A DNA stretch of 64,000 nt from an uncultured Tateyamaria sp. (GCF_947504105.1 NZ_CANNGP010000005.1:62001-126000), one strand, 5' to 3'. Positions 20,690 to 30,404 are shown, counted from the stretch's first letter. The notes: generated from the sequence alone by a model not told the origin. Made by a program: numbers and translations.

Positions 20690-21055
20690 TTATCCTGCGA
20701 CCATTTGTAATGCCTTTACCAATTTCACAGGGTCGAACGGTTTAACGATCCAGCCAGTTGCCCCTGCGTTGCGCGCGCGCATCTTCATCTCTGGGGCCGC
20801 TTCTGTTGTCAGCACCAAGATTGGCGTTGCCTTGTACTGGCCACGGTCGCGAACCGCATCGATGAAGCCAAACCCATCCATGCGCGGCATATTGATGTCG
20901 GTGATGATGACATCCGGGTCTATCGCGTCGAGCACTTCTGTACCATGTACGCCATCTTCGGCGGTGTGTACGGTGAAGCCCGCGGGCTCAAGAGCGAACC
21001 GGATCATGTCGCGCATCGTCCGGCTGTCATCGACAGCAAGTACTTCGAGGCTCAT
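20690..21055 (-). CDS. cheY: Chemotaxis response regulator CheY
   Basis: A 121-residue canonical receiver: VDDSRTMRDMI, phospho-acceptor Asp53 in IITDINMPRMDG, switch Thr in LVLTTEA and GWIVKPFDP with intact Lys-Pro. It would bind the flagellar switch when phosphorylated by CheA. The ATG at 21055 is chosen because homology begins at MSLEVLAVDDS; upstream in-frame codons belong to the STAS gene. It overlaps the STAS gene by four bases. Confidence 0.94.
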   Translation of the reverse strand: MSLEVLAVDDSRTMRDMIRFALEPAGFTVHTAEDGVHGTEVLDAIDPDVIITDINMPRMDGFGFIDAVRDRGQYKATPILVLTTEAAPEMKMRARNAGATGWIVKPFDPVKLVKALQMVAG

Positions 21056-21336
21056 GTGTCTTCCTCCGGTTGTGTCAGATGAGCAAGTCCAATGGACGTC
21101 AGCTGGTCTTGTACGCAGTCTTGAACGTGCAGAATGCAAAAAGCGGAATTTCTTGCTTGGGCCGTACATCTCGCGCTCAGCAGCACTTGCGCTCCAAACA
21201 TGTCGACGTGGCTGGTGCGTCGTGCATCGAGACGTATGGCACCGCTACTGTTCGTCAGCAATTGCGAGACGAGGGCTGGTGCTGTGACCGCATCTAGACG
21301 TTCGGGCAGGAGTAAAGCATCAGACATGGAGTTCAT
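21052..21336 (-). CDS. STAS-domain protein (anti-anti-sigma-like) heading the chemotaxis operon
   Basis: A roughly 94-residue single-domain STAS protein (LLLPERLDAVTAPALVSQLL, IRLDARRTSHVDMFGAQVLLSA). The Ser/Thr before the Val-Asp corresponds to the site phosphorylated in SpoIIAA-like proteins. The start is uncertain among 21336 and 21327; neither has a strong ribosome site. Overlap with cheY puts it first in the operon. STAS genes occur in several alphaproteobacterial chemotaxis clusters, with roles not well defined. Confidence 0.75.
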   Translation of the reverse strand: MNSMSDALLLPERLDAVTAPALVSQLLTNSSGAIRLDARRTSHVDMFGAQVLLSARCTAQARNSAFCILHVQDCVQDQLTSIGLAHLTQPEEDT

Positions 21337-21458
21337 GAAAAAATGCAAGTTTCCGGCGGATCATCCGTTCCCTCCTGATTGCAAAGCCTAGGTGGGGTTT
21401 AGCGGACGGTCTGTTAAAACCGGGTTACTGACCCTGTGCTTTGCAAACTGGTGAGCAC

Positions 21459-21493
21459 AAAAAAACTGCTCGAGATAGCACCTCAAGCAGTTT
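21459..21493 (-). terminator. Rho-independent terminator (minus strand) of the pterin-binding methyltransferase gene
   Basis: AAACTGCT pairs with AGCAGTTT, with an inner GAG/CTC continuation after one mismatch. On the minus strand the stem is followed by seven T. It lies just after the 21517-22596 gene and before the chemotaxis operon promoter. Confidence 0.8.
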
Positions 21494-21516
21494 CATTGTT
21501 TGTCAGTGTCTTGAAG

Positions 21517-22596
21517 TCAGCCGCGTCGCCGTCCGCCCGCCCGGCCGCCGCGCCCGCGTCCTTCTTCACCGGCCTTTGGGGCGACACGGTTGAACTGGAT
21601 CCATGCACCACCACCTTCGTCATTGTTGGTCAGAAAGTTGGCCGCACGTATGGCCTCCATCTCTTTGCCAGCCCGCGGTTTCGTGGATCCGATGCCAAAC
21701 ATCTGCACGAATGCTTCATCATCCATTCCTTGTGGCAGAACAATGCCTGCAGCTTCGACCTCGGCCCGCTTTTCGGCAATTTTGCTGGGGCCAACGGGAA
21801 GCGCAACAGGGTTCATGATGGCGGACGTCATGCCAGCGCCCATGGCCATGGGAAGAAAGGCGTTGTTGATGCCATGCCGGTTGGGCAAGCCGAACGAAAT
21901 ATTCGATGCCCCACACGTTGTGTTGACACCCAGCTCTTCCCGCAAGCGGCGTACGAGCGTGAAGACTTGCAAGCCAGCAGTGCCCATTGCACCTATGGGC
22001 ATGACCAGCGGGTCGACGACAATGTCATGGGCCGGAATACCAAAATCCGCTGCGCGCTCTACTATCTTCTTGGCGACGGCAAAACGGACATCCGGATCTT
22101 CGGAAATACCCGTATCGTCATTCGAGATGGCCACGACCGGCACGTTGTACTTCTTGACCAGAGGCAGAACGAGGTCCAGTCGTTCCTCTTCTCCAGTCAC
22201 GGAGTTCAGAAGCGGGCGACCTTCGGCAGCGGCCAGGCCGTTCTCCAATGCACCGGGCACTGAACTGTCGATGCAGAGCGGGCAGTCGGTCACGGCCTGA
22301 ACGTGCTGAACCAACTGCTTCATCAGCTCCGGCTCGACAAAATTGTTGTCGGCATAGCGCGGGTCTTCGGCCATCTTGTTCGAGAAAACAGCGCCCGAGT
22401 TGATATCAAGCACGGTTGCGCCTGCCGCGACCTGCGCCACCGCATCGGCTTCGACGCGCGAGAAATCTCCTCGCTCCAGCTCTTCGTTCAAGATCTTGCG
22501 GCCCGTAGGATTGATCCGTTCACCAATCACGCAGAAGGGTTGATCAAAGCCGATCAATGCGGTCTTGGTTTTGGATTCGACAACAGTGCGGGTCAT
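21517..22596 (-). CDS. Methyltetrahydrofolate-binding (pterin) methyltransferase, probable split-MetH component
   Basis: A 359-residue TIM-barrel of the dihydropteroate-synthase-like family: GERINPTGRK near the N-terminus, VLDINSG, CIDSS, LLNSVTGEEERL and GASNISFGLPNR. These bind methyl-tetrahydrofolate and move the methyl to a corrinoid protein. In roseobacters the cobalamin-dependent methionine synthase is split into separate polypeptides, one of this type, so that role is likely. The MetF-like neighbour supports it. Odd point: the C-terminus ends in an Arg/Gly-rich tail (GRGRGGRAGGRRRG), not part of the barrel. Confidence 0.82.
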   Translation of the reverse strand: MTRTVVESKTKTALIGFDQPFCVIGERINPTGRKILNEELERGDFSRVEADAVAQVAAGATVLDINSGAVFSNKMAEDPRYADNNFVEPELMKQLVQHVQAVTDCPLCIDSSVPGALENGLAAAEGRPLLNSVTGEEERLDLVLPLVKKYNVPVVAISNDDTGISEDPDVRFAVAKKIVERAADFGIPAHDIVVDPLVMPIGAMGTAGLQVFTLVRRLREELGVNTTCGASNISFGLPNRHGINNAFLPMAMGAGMTSAIMNPVALPVGPSKIAEKRAEVEAAGIVLPQGMDDEAFVQMFGIGSTKPRAGKEMEAIRAANFLTNNDEGGGAWIQFNRVAPKAGEEGRGRGGRAGGRRRG

Positions 22597-22762
22597 GGGC
22601 GCGGCCTTTGTACGTTGGGTTTTGCGGAGTGTTGATCCGATTCCCGCATTGCTGCGCAGGTCAAAACGACATCCCGCCGACTGGGAAAGACACCTAACGC
22701 GCGCGAAGCTGATGCGCGAGAGGCTCTGGCTTGAAACCTTTTCAGGACGGTTATGAGTGAAG

Positions 22763-23692
22763 TTAGCCTACAGCAGCTGGAATAGCCGAAGAGCCTCCGT
22801 TTTCAATCGCCCAATTGGCATTGGCCTTGATCCCGCCAAGGGGGAAGAAATGCACGTGAGTGATGTTGAAGCCGGGGTTCGCAGCCTTGTGTGAGGCAAG
22901 CTCCGACACGACTTCGTTAGGCTCAAACGGCAGCAACAGTTTGGTCACATCCTTGGCTCGGCGTTGCAACACGCGCAGCGATGGCCCTACGCCGCAAGCG
23001 ATCGCAAACTTGATCATGGTTTGCAGCTTGGCGGGGCCCGCGATCCCTATATGAATGGGCAGGTCAACACCGGCAGCCCCGAGGCTGTCAGCCCATTTTA
23101 TAATCGGGCCGGCCTCGAAGGCGAACTGTGTGGCAATGGCCATTTCTGCGTCGGTACGTTCAGAAAATTTTTGTTTCCAAGCAAGAGCTTCGTCGACGGC
23201 TTTCATTCCACCGTCAGGATCAATATCCTTGTTGCCTTCGGGGTGTCCTGCCACATGCAGGCGCTTGAAACCTGCCTTGTCAAAGGCACCGCTTTCCATC
23301 AACTGCATCGAGCTGTGGAAATCACCATGGGGTTGATCGACACCGCCCGCCAACAGCAGCGCTTGATCGACATTTGCCTCACCCTGATACCGGGCGATCC
23401 AATCGTTCAGTGTTGTCTGATCCTTGATGATGCGCGCGGGGAAGTGTGGCATGACGGGAAAGCCTTCGGCATTCAAGCGCTTGGCTGTGGCCACCATGTC
23501 TTCGATCGGTGTCCCTTCGATGTGGGCAATGTAGACGCGTGTGCCTGCGGGCAGTATGGCGCGAAAATCATCTACCTTCTGGGATGTGCGCGGCATCACT
23601 TCGATGGAATACCCCTGAAGAAACGTCTCTACCTCTGGCGAGAGGGCACCGGCCACTGGACCGTCGTCACGTTTGAAGTTCAGCAATGCCAT
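22763..23692 (-). CDS. Methylenetetrahydrofolate reductase-like (MetF-family) protein
   Basis: A 309-residue protein of the MetF/MTHFR superfamily. The N-terminal SIEVMPRTS, the central barrel strand VDQALLLAGGVDQPHGDF, HVAGHPEGN and ATQFAFEAGPIIKW resemble the folate/flavin barrel. It would supply 5-methyl-THF to the pterin-binding methyltransferase encoded downstream. The start at 23692 follows a good GGAGG; an upstream in-frame ATG at 23740 lacks one. It is more diverged than housekeeping MetF, so another pterin substrate is possible. Confidence 0.8.
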   Translation of the reverse strand: MALLNFKRDDGPVAGALSPEVETFLQGYSIEVMPRTSQKVDDFRAILPAGTRVYIAHIEGTPIEDMVATAKRLNAEGFPVMPHFPARIIKDQTTLNDWIARYQGEANVDQALLLAGGVDQPHGDFHSSMQLMESGAFDKAGFKRLHVAGHPEGNKDIDPDGGMKAVDEALAWKQKFSERTDAEMAIATQFAFEAGPIIKWADSLGAAGVDLPIHIGIAGPAKLQTMIKFAIACGVGPSLRVLQRRAKDVTKLLLPFEPNEVVSELASHKAANPGFNITHVHFFPLGGIKANANWAIENGGSSAIPAAVG

Positions 23693-23717
23693 TGCGGCAC
23701 CTCCCTGTGTTTGGGCG

Positions 23718-24014
23718 TTACGCCCATCCCTCGTTGTCAATCAGCGCCTTGATGCGCGCTTGGTCGTATTCCGTTTCAAGCCGAACAGCTTCGCTTTCCG
23801 CCACTTCTGCTGGATCGCCATCGACGGTGTATGGTTCAGCCTTGCGCCATTCGGCCAGATAAGCGTCGGCATCCTTGGCGTTGACCTTCATTGCAGCTCT
23901 ATCGATAGCTTGCTCAAACCGCTCCTCAAGCTGACGTTTGGAGCCACGCCGCCCCTTGCCCACGATCACTTGGGCAGGGATGTCGCGCCAGTAGACGATT
24001 GTGACATCAGGCAT
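23718..24014 (-). CDS. Small virulence-factor-family protein in the MetF operon
   Basis: A 98-residue protein (MPDVTIVYWRDIPAQVIVGKGRRGSKRQLEERF). It matches a small family named virulence factor in domain collections that commonly sits next to MetF-like and corrinoid methyltransferase genes in alphaproteobacteria. The biochemical role is unknown. GGAGG lies seven bases before the ATG at 24014. It is first in a three-gene unit with the MetF-like and pterin methyltransferase genes, so involvement in methionine or one-carbon metabolism is inferred. Confidence 0.75.
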   Translation of the reverse strand: MPDVTIVYWRDIPAQVIVGKGRRGSKRQLEERFEQAIDRAAMKVNAKDADAYLAEWRKAEPYTVDGDPAEVAESEAVRLETEYDQARIKALIDNEGWA

Positions 24015-24222
24015 GTGATTCCTCCGCATGGCTTTCGCCCTAATTACGCGACGATCTAGGGTGTCTGCGGCTCATTTTCGACAAAGGAAACCACCGTTGC
24101 GACTTCGCACTCACTGACTCTGATTTGCAACAGCGCTGCATTTTCGATTTTATGCCTGTTTGGCTGGGCCGTCGCTTGGGTAAAATGGCGCAAACAAGAC
24201 AAAAAATGTCGGGTAGGAAATA

Positions 24223-24900
24223 ATGGTTATTCGAGTCGATTCCCATCGGCTGGCCTATATGGCTGTGCCAAAGGCTGCGTGTTCGTCCGTCAAGGCGGCA
24301 CTTGCTGCGCTTGATCCACTGCAAGCACATGACCTTGCTGAAACACTTGGGCAAAAACAAGTGCATGCCATCTATCCCACTATGCGGTTTCGCAGGCACA
24401 GATGGGATTTTCTGGAAAATCATTATCGTTTCACTGTCGTGCGCGATCCTCTCAAACGGCTGCTTGCTGTTTATACAAATCGTGTTGAGGGGCTGGGTAT
24501 TCTTAGCCATTGCCGCAAGATCAGACGGGGCAGGGTGCATTTGCCTACTGAGCCAGATCCCGACTACTTTTTTCAGAACCTGAGCGCCTATATCGCGACG
24601 TCATCGGATATCAAGCATCATACCCTGCCAACCGCGTTGTTCACCGGAACAGATTGGTCAGCCTACAATAGCGTCTTTCGTACCAACGAAATGGCTGATC
24701 TGGGCGCGGAGCTTAGTGCCCACACAGGACGCGACGTTGTCATCCCCCACTTCAATTCGAGCGACCGGCACCTTCATCTGGGCGATCTTTCCGTTCAAAC
24801 GCAGCGCGTTTTGCGGGTCCTTCTTGAGGACGAATACACTCATATTGCTCCTTTTTTTGACAATCCATTTGAGCGCAGACACGTACACGCGGTGGCCTGA
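24223..24900 (+). CDS. Sulfotransferase-family protein
   Basis: A 225-residue protein of the sulfotransferase family 2 type. The 5'-phosphosulfate loop reads VPKAACSSVK near residue 15, and the 3'-phosphate motif is in VVRDPLKRLLAVY. It would transfer sulfate from PAPS to a sugar or other acceptor; the acceptor cannot be told. It is a single gene preceded by a 190-bp gap. Its AT-richer codons and its lack of partners suggest that it may be an accessory gene. Confidence 0.82.
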   Translation: MVIRVDSHRLAYMAVPKAACSSVKAALAALDPLQAHDLAETLGQKQVHAIYPTMRFRRHRWDFLENHYRFTVVRDPLKRLLAVYTNRVEGLGILSHCRKIRRGRVHLPTEPDPDYFFQNLSAYIATSSDIKHHTLPTALFTGTDWSAYNSVFRTNEMADLGAELSAHTGRDVVIPHFNSSDRHLHLGDLSVQTQRVLRVLLEDEYTHIAPFFDNPFERRHVHAVA

Positions 24901-24968
24901 TCAAGCCACTTGCGCGATCACGTCACAGGACATATCGTCGGCTCAACCCGTTATGAAAGGCGCAGAAG

Positions 24969-26093
24969 ATGGCGCCAAAGCGTCCCCAAGGTTCGGGCGC
25001 GACAAAGACTAAAGGCTCCCGACAGGGGGCCAAGCCCGTTCCGCGTGCCCCAGGATCGCCCGAGCTTTACGCCGCGCTTGATCTGGGTACAAATAGTTGT
25101 CGCATGTTGATAGCCGAGCCGAAGGGCGCGGGGTTTCAGGTTGTGGACAGTTTCTCGAAATCTGTGCAACTCGGCCTCGGTCTGGAGAAGTCGGGAAAGC
25201 TGTCGCGCGGGTCCATGTCACGGACCGTACAGGCCATGCGGATTTGCCAGCAGAAACTGAAGCGTCACAAGGTTAAGCGAATGCGTCTTGTCGCAACCGA
25301 AGCCTGCCGCAGAGCGCTGAATGCAAAGGATTTTGTTCAGCGTGTCCAGCACGAAACCGGTTTGCGACTGGATATCATCAAACCCGAAGAAGAGGCCCAG
25401 CTGGCCGTTGTATCCTGCGCACCACTGGTCAGCCCAAAAACCGAAAACCTTTTGGTGGTCGATATCGGCGGAGGATCAACCGAGCTTGTATGGCTGGACC
25501 TGTCACAAGTCCCGCGCGCTGACCGGCCGCAGTCAATCATGCGCCTTCATTCCGGTTTCAAACAAGCCGCATCCGACATGCCCGAAGCACGTGTTGTGGA
25601 TTGGATCAGTGTTCCTTTGGGCGTGGCGACTTTACGCGAACAGTTCAACGACGTGGATGATGATGCGGCACGATTTGCCCTTATGAGTTGGTTCTTTGAG
25701 GAAAACCTGGCTGACTTCTCTCCCTATCATGCGACGGAGCCGACTGAGCGTTTCCAAATCATCGGAACATCTGGCACTGTCACGACAGTTGCTGCCTCGC
25801 ATCTTGGTCTGAAACGGTATGACCGAACCAAGGTAGACGGTCTGCGCATGACCTCAGACCAGATCGATACGGTCATCCGTTCCTACCTCGCTTTGGGTCC
25901 AGGAGGGAGGCGTGCTGATCCGCGTATTGGGTCAGACCGGCACGCACTTATCATGTCCGGAGCCGCAATCCTTCAGGCATTGATGCGGTGCTGGCCGACA
26001 AACCGTCTGTCAGTGGCCGACCGCGGTCTGCGCGAGGGTTTGCTTTATGCACAGATGAGCGCGGATGGCGTGTTGGATGATCAACGGATTTGA
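24969..26093 (+). CDS. Exopolyphosphatase/guanosine pentaphosphatase family protein (Ppx/GppA)
   Basis: A 374-residue ASKHA-fold phosphatase. The first phosphate loop is ALDLGTNSCRMLIAEP and the second VVDIGGGSTELVW; IGTSGTVTTVA follows. It hydrolyses polyphosphate ends or pppGpp; the two activities cannot be separated by sequence here. The N-terminus is a basic, disordered stretch of about 35 residues. It is directly upstream of rlmE, a pairing commonly kept in Rhodobacterales. Confidence 0.92.
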   Translation: MAPKRPQGSGATKTKGSRQGAKPVPRAPGSPELYAALDLGTNSCRMLIAEPKGAGFQVVDSFSKSVQLGLGLEKSGKLSRGSMSRTVQAMRICQQKLKRHKVKRMRLVATEACRRALNAKDFVQRVQHETGLRLDIIKPEEEAQLAVVSCAPLVSPKTENLLVVDIGGGSTELVWLDLSQVPRADRPQSIMRLHSGFKQAASDMPEARVVDWISVPLGVATLREQFNDVDDDAARFALMSWFFEENLADFSPYHATEPTERFQIIGTSGTVTTVAASHLGLKRYDRTKVDGLRMTSDQIDTVIRSYLALGPGGRRADPRIGSDRHALIMSGAAILQALMRCWPTNRLSVADRGLREGLLYAQMSADGVLDDQRI

Positions 26094-26329
26094 CGCTGGT
26101 CGGTCCAACGAAGAAAAACTTAATGAGCTTTGCCCGATGGCAGCGTCTGCATGATTGCGGGCCTTTGGAATAAGCAGATGCGCCACCGGTCAATCGATGT
26201 TATCGGCAAGACGCATTGCGGAAAATGGTAGGCACGGCATGCATTTCTGTGTGTTGAGCCCTATATTCGCGGTCTCTTGAAACGGAACACAGTGCGCAGC
26301 GCGCCGGTATGAAACTGAAAGGTGGCAAC

Positions 26330-27055
26330 GTGGCCAAGACCCCGACAGGCAAGAATACATCCGGACGCGGCCAACGTGATCTTAAGGTCAAGGTTAAGAC
26401 CGCGCGAGGACGCAAGCTGTCTTCAACCAGGTGGCTTCAACGGCAACTGAATGACCCGTATGTCAAAAGGGCCCAGGCCGAAGGCTACCGCGGGCGTGCG
26501 GCGTTCAAAATCATGGAACTGGATGACAAGTATCGTTTTCTGGTTCCTGGTGCCCGTGTGGTGGATTTGGGCGCGGCGCCCGGCGGCTGGTGTCAGCTTG
26601 CCGTGAAACGCGTGAATGCTCTTGGTGAAAAATCGGGTAAGGCGGTCGGCACCATTCTTGGGGTCGACCTGCAGGAAATGGAACCGATTGCCGGGTGCGA
26701 GTTGCACCAGCTGGACTTCATGGAAGATGACGCAGACCTGAAGGTAAAGGAATGGTTGGGCGGCAAGGCGGACGTGGTGATGTCGGACATGGCCGCTGCA
26801 TCCTCTGGTCACAAACAAACTGATCACTTGCGTATTATCTCGTTGTGCGAGGCAGCAGCCTACTTTGCCTTTGACGTTCTGGATGACGGAGGAACGTTTG
26901 TTGCCAAGGTTCTGGCTGGCGGGGCAGAGGGCAGCTTGCAAAAGCTGCTCAAACAACGCTTTGACAAGGTCGCCAATGTCAAACCACCGGCGTCGCGCGC
27001 CGACAGTTCGGAGAAGTTTGTTGTGGCAACGGGGTTCCGAGGCAGCACCGACTAG
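26330..27055 (+). CDS. rlmE: 23S rRNA (uridine-2'-O)-methyltransferase RlmE (FtsJ/RrmJ)
   Basis: A 241-residue SAM-dependent methyltransferase that modifies U2552 of 23S rRNA. It has [16 protein letters not shown] with the catalytic Lys, [11 protein letters not shown] (SAM loop), VMSDMAA with the catalytic Asp and VAKVLAGG with the second Lys. The GTG at 26330 is preferred because AAAGGTGG precedes it and the product then starts [13 protein letters not shown]; an ATG at 26309 has no ribosome site. The Lys/Arg-rich N-terminal extension is usual for alphaproteobacteria. Confidence 0.93.
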   Translation: MAKTPTGKNTSGRGQRDLKVKVKTARGRKLSSTRWLQRQLNDPYVKRAQAEGYRGRAAFKIMELDDKYRFLVPGARVVDLGAAPGGWCQLAVKRVNALGEKSGKAVGTILGVDLQEMEPIAGCELHQLDFMEDDADLKVKEWLGGKADVVMSDMAAASSGHKQTDHLRIISLCEAAAYFAFDVLDDGGTFVAKVLAGGAEGSLQKLLKQRFDKVANVKPPASRADSSEKFVVATGFRGSTD

Positions 27056-27086
27056 CTTTCGCAGCCTGGGGGGGCATGGCAGGGTA

Positions 27087-28091
27087 TCAGATAGATAGAC
27101 GTGCTGCGTGCGTGCCCCGTTCGCGATAGGGGGTCGTATCGTAGTGCGCTCGATAGCACTTTGAGAAATGCGACGGTGATGCAAATCCGCAGGCCAATGC
27201 CACGTTAATGACGCTCATGTCTGTCTGCATCAACAGGTTCCGCGCCTTCTGCAAACGCAATTCCATGTAGTAGCGCTTTGGGCTTCGGTTCAGGTAGCGG
27301 CGAAACAGACGTTCGAGCTGTCGGGTCGACATGCCGACATCCTTGGCAAGGATGGAGGGGCTTATCGGTTCCTCTATATTCTGCTCCATGATCTGGATGA
27401 CCTGGCTCAACTTCGGATGCCGAACCCCGATGCGGGTGGGTACGGACAATCGTTGTGTATCCTGATCTGTGCGAATGGATGAATAGATCAACTGATCCGC
27501 TACGGCGTTGGCAAGGTCTTCGCCGTTGTCATCTGCGATCAGTTTCAGCATCAGGTCGATCGAAGACGTGCCGCCGGCCGTGGTCAAACGCTTTTCATCG
27601 ATGACAAAAACAGACTTCGTCAACTCGACTTCCTGAAATTCCTCGGTAAAGCTGTCTTGGTTTTCCCAGTGAATCGTTGCTTTCTTACCATCCAACAGCC
27701 CCGCCTTCGCAAGGGAGTAGGCGGCCGTACAAAGCCCCGCCATCGGAACACCTTTGCGCGCTTCGCGGCGCATCCAACTCAGCAAACGTTTGGTCGTGGC
27801 AGCCTGCACATCGATGCCGCCACAGATCATGACCACATCATCACGGGTCAACTCGTCCAGATCGCCGTCCAATTGGAACCCTGTGCCCGCAGAGCTTTGG
27901 GCGACGTCCCCGCCCTCACCAATGATCTTCCACGAATAGAGTTCGCGGTTTGCCATACGGTTGGCAATGCGCAAACTTTCCAACGCGGCGGAGAAACAGA
28001 GCAACGTAAAGTTATCAAGTAGGACAAACACAAAACGCTTGGGTTTGGCGACTTCTTGGCGAGGCTCTGTAGCCGGGCGAGAGAGCGACAT
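27087..28091 (-). CDS. GlxA-family transcriptional regulator (DJ-1/PfpI-like domain plus AraC HTH)
   Basis: A 334-residue regulator. An N-terminal class I glutamine-amidotransferase-like domain (FVFVLLDNFTLLCFSAALE, MAGLCTAAYSLAKAG with a nucleophile-like Cys) joins a C-terminal AraC/XylS DNA-binding domain (LAKDVGMSTRQLERLFRRYL and PSHFSKCYRAHY). Family members such as GbdR and CdhR govern quaternary-amine or carnitine use; whether this one does is unknown. It is convergent with rlmE, separated by 31 bp, and divergent from the DAHP synthase gene. Confidence 0.9.
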   Translation of the reverse strand: MSLSRPATEPRQEVAKPKRFVFVLLDNFTLLCFSAALESLRIANRMANRELYSWKIIGEGGDVAQSSAGTGFQLDGDLDELTRDDVVMICGGIDVQAATTKRLLSWMRREARKGVPMAGLCTAAYSLAKAGLLDGKKATIHWENQDSFTEEFQEVELTKSVFVIDEKRLTTAGGTSSIDLMLKLIADDNGEDLANAVADQLIYSSIRTDQDTQRLSVPTRIGVRHPKLSQVIQIMEQNIEEPISPSILAKDVGMSTRQLERLFRRYLNRSPKRYYMELRLQKARNLLMQTDMSVINVALACGFASPSHFSKCYRAHYDTTPYRERGTHAARLSI

Positions 28092-28266
28092 CTCGGTAGG
28101 TGTCCTGTTCTTATTGCCGGGCGTCCTGACCCGGAGGTTTCGTCAGCCTGATCACGGTGTAAACGCCACGTCAAGAGGGCGCATTTGTGATATGGTGTCC
28201 CCCGCATAGCTTTTGTATAGAAGGCCCCGGTCATGAGACCGCTAACAGCTTTTGCGGAGAGACAAG

Positions 28267-29640
28267 ATGAGCGATTGGACAAAGTCTGACTGGCGCGCCA
28301 AGCCCCGGATCCAGATGCCCGATTATACCGATACTGCGGCACTGAACGCGGTTGAGGCGCAACTTGCAAAGTATCCTCCCCTGGTGTTTGCAGGCGAGGC
28401 GCGGCGGCTAAAGGCTCATCTCGCCGATGCATCTCGCGGCAACGCATTTCTGCTGCAGGGCGGTGATTGTGCCGAGGCATTTGACCAGTTCAGCGCAGAT
28501 AGCATTCGCGACACCTTCAAAGTTATGTTGCAGATGGCTATGGTGCTGACGTACGGAGCAAAGGTTCCGGTTATCAAACTTGGTCGCATGGCGGGCCAGT
28601 TCGCCAAGCCGCGCTCGGCTCCGACCGAGGTGGTGGATGGCGTGGAATTGCCCAGCTACCGTGGTGATATCATCAATGAGCTGGACTTCACTCCAGAGGC
28701 GCGCATTCCGAACCCACGGAAGATGCTGCAGGCCTACACTCAGGCAGCGGCCACGCTGAACCTGCTGCGTGCATTCTCGACCGGTGGTTTTGCCGACATG
28801 AATATGGTGCATTCGTGGACGTTGGGCTTTGCCGATGGGGCAGGGGCGGAAAAGTACCGCGAAATCTCAGCCCGCATTCAGGACACTATCGACTTCATGG
28901 CCGCGGCTGGCATTGATGCGGATACCACGCATGAATTTTCGTCCGTCGAATTCTATACCAGCCATGAGTCGCTGCTGCTTGAGTACGAAGAAGCGCTGAC
29001 ACGGATCGACTCAACCACCGGCAAATGGCTGGCGGGATCGGGTCACATGATCTGGATCGGAGACCGCACGCGTCAGCCTGATGGCGCACATGTTGAATTT
29101 GCACGCGGTGTTCAGAACCCCGTCGGTCTGAAATGCGGCCCCAGCATGGCTACCGAAGACCTCAAGGTGTTGCTGAACAAGTTGAACCCGGAGAACGAGG
29201 CTGGCCGCCTGACTCTGATCGCCCGATTTGGTGCCGGATCTGTAGGTGAACACCTGCCGCGCCTGATCAACACCGTGCGCGAGGAGGGCGCAGAGGTCGT
29301 TTGGGTCTGTGATGCGATGCACGGCAATACCATCAAGTCTTCGACCGGATACAAGACCCGTCCGTTCGACAGTGTCCTGCGTGAAGTACGTGAATTCTTT
29401 GGCGTTCATGCTGCCGAAGGTACAGTACCCGGCGGCGTCCATTTCGAAATGACGGGACAGGACGTTACTGAATGCACTGGTGGTGTACGTGCAGTGACGG
29501 AAGAAGACCTGAGCGACCGCTATCACACGGCATGCGATCCGCGTCTCAATGCGTCGCAATCACTGGAATTGGCGTTCCTTGTGGCGGAAGAGTTGTCGCA
29601 ATTGCGCGCCACCCGCGCAAAAGCCCGCGCGGCGAGCTGA
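28267..29640 (+). CDS. 3-Deoxy-7-phosphoheptulonate synthase, class II (DAHP synthase)
   Basis: A 457-residue plant-type (class II) DAHP synthase that joins erythrose 4-phosphate and phosphoenolpyruvate, opening the shikimate pathway. It has [66 protein letters not shown] and [11 protein letters not shown]. The ATG at 28267 follows GGAGAG; an ATG five codons earlier lacks it. It is a single gene followed by a hairpin. Confidence 0.96.
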   Translation: MSDWTKSDWRAKPRIQMPDYTDTAALNAVEAQLAKYPPLVFAGEARRLKAHLADASRGNAFLLQGGDCAEAFDQFSADSIRDTFKVMLQMAMVLTYGAKVPVIKLGRMAGQFAKPRSAPTEVVDGVELPSYRGDIINELDFTPEARIPNPRKMLQAYTQAAATLNLLRAFSTGGFADMNMVHSWTLGFADGAGAEKYREISARIQDTIDFMAAAGIDADTTHEFSSVEFYTSHESLLLEYEEALTRIDSTTGKWLAGSGHMIWIGDRTRQPDGAHVEFARGVQNPVGLKCGPSMATEDLKVLLNKLNPENEAGRLTLIARFGAGSVGEHLPRLINTVREEGAEVVWVCDAMHGNTIKSSTGYKTRPFDSVLREVREFFGVHAAEGTVPGGVHFEMTGQDVTECTGGVRAVTEEDLSDRYHTACDPRLNASQSLELAFLVAEELSQLRATRAKARAAS

Positions 29641-29650
29641 TCAAACAAAG

Positions 29651-29679
29651 GATGCGCCAGACAAAACGTCCGGCGCATC
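29651..29679. terminator. Terminator-like hairpin between DAHP synthase and the PAS gene
   Basis: GATGCGCC and GGCGCATC are perfect inverted repeats around a 13-nt loop, 11 bp after the DAHP synthase stop. Because the next gene is convergent, it may act in both directions. There is no strong T-run. Confidence 0.6.
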
Positions 29680-29702
29680 TCTGGAACTCGGGACTTCGTT
29701 TT

Positions 29703-30404
29703 CTAGTTATCGTCCGACTTGACCAGTCGCAGATAAGGAACATTGGGCCGGGTCGTTGAAGCTTCAAAGCGTTTCTGGCTTTCAGCAAAACCATCCACAC
29801 GGGCGCGCTTTGGTTCGGGCTCTAGAGCTGGTTTAATGGTTGCCGGTACCGAAGACGGCGACGAAATTGGCCGAATACGCGTACCAACCACGCTGAATCG
29901 GCGTGGTGTCTGTCCAATGTCACCTTGTGCGACCAAACACCCGAGAATCCGGCTTACATCGCCAAGATCGCTTTTGAGTGGCAGCAGCAGCAAACGGCAC
30001 TCCATCTGTGGCTTGGAAATGTTTGTCTCGGCGCTCATGCGCAATTCGCACATTGCAGGACGTTGGCAGACATCTTCAATGGCATCAGAGATCTGGCGGC
30101 GACAGGGCGGTGTGATCAGTGATGTCAGCGGCATGCCACGCACTTCCATGCCCATAAGATCGCCCAGATGGCTGCCTGCAATCCGAATGCGTGCCATTCC
30201 CGGTGCAATCCGTTCAAGAACGAACGTGTATTCAAGCGCTGATTCAATACCGCGCGGGTCAATCTCGGACCGTTTGGGCATCAAACGGGTGCCGCGCAAG
30301 CCTTCCCAATAGGCCTCAACCTGCGAAATCGCCGAAAAACCAGTCTCTGCGCGGAACTCTGTCATAGCACGTACATTGTGCGGGGTAAGGTCTGATTTGT
30401 CCAT
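29703..30404 (-). CDS. PAS-domain protein (PAS_5 type), unknown function
   Basis: A 233-residue protein. The central part (AYWEGLRGTRLMPKRSEIDPRGI, then ALEYTFVLERIAPGMARIRIAGSHLGDLMG) is typical of an alphaproteobacterial PAS family often found without an output domain. A low-complexity Pro/Ser-rich stretch precedes a short C-terminal basic end (RPNVPYLRLVKSDDN). No kinase, cyclase or DNA-binding domain is seen. It may be a soluble sensor or adapter. Confidence 0.8.
   Translation of the reverse strand: MDKSDLTPHNVRAMTEFRAETGFSAISQVEAYWEGLRGTRLMPKRSEIDPRGIESALEYTFVLERIAPGMARIRIAGSHLGDLMGMEVRGMPLTSLITPPCRRQISDAIEDVCQRPAMCELRMSAETNISKPQMECRLLLLPLKSDLGDVSRILGCLVAQGDIGQTPRRFSVVGTRIRPISSPSSVPATIKPALEPEPKRARVDGFAESQKRFEASTTRPNVPYLRLVKSDDN

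Noticed and set aside
22597..22762. Possible SAM or SAH riboswitch in the MetF/methyltransferase gap
   Set aside because: I could not see a conserved riboswitch core or paired stems.
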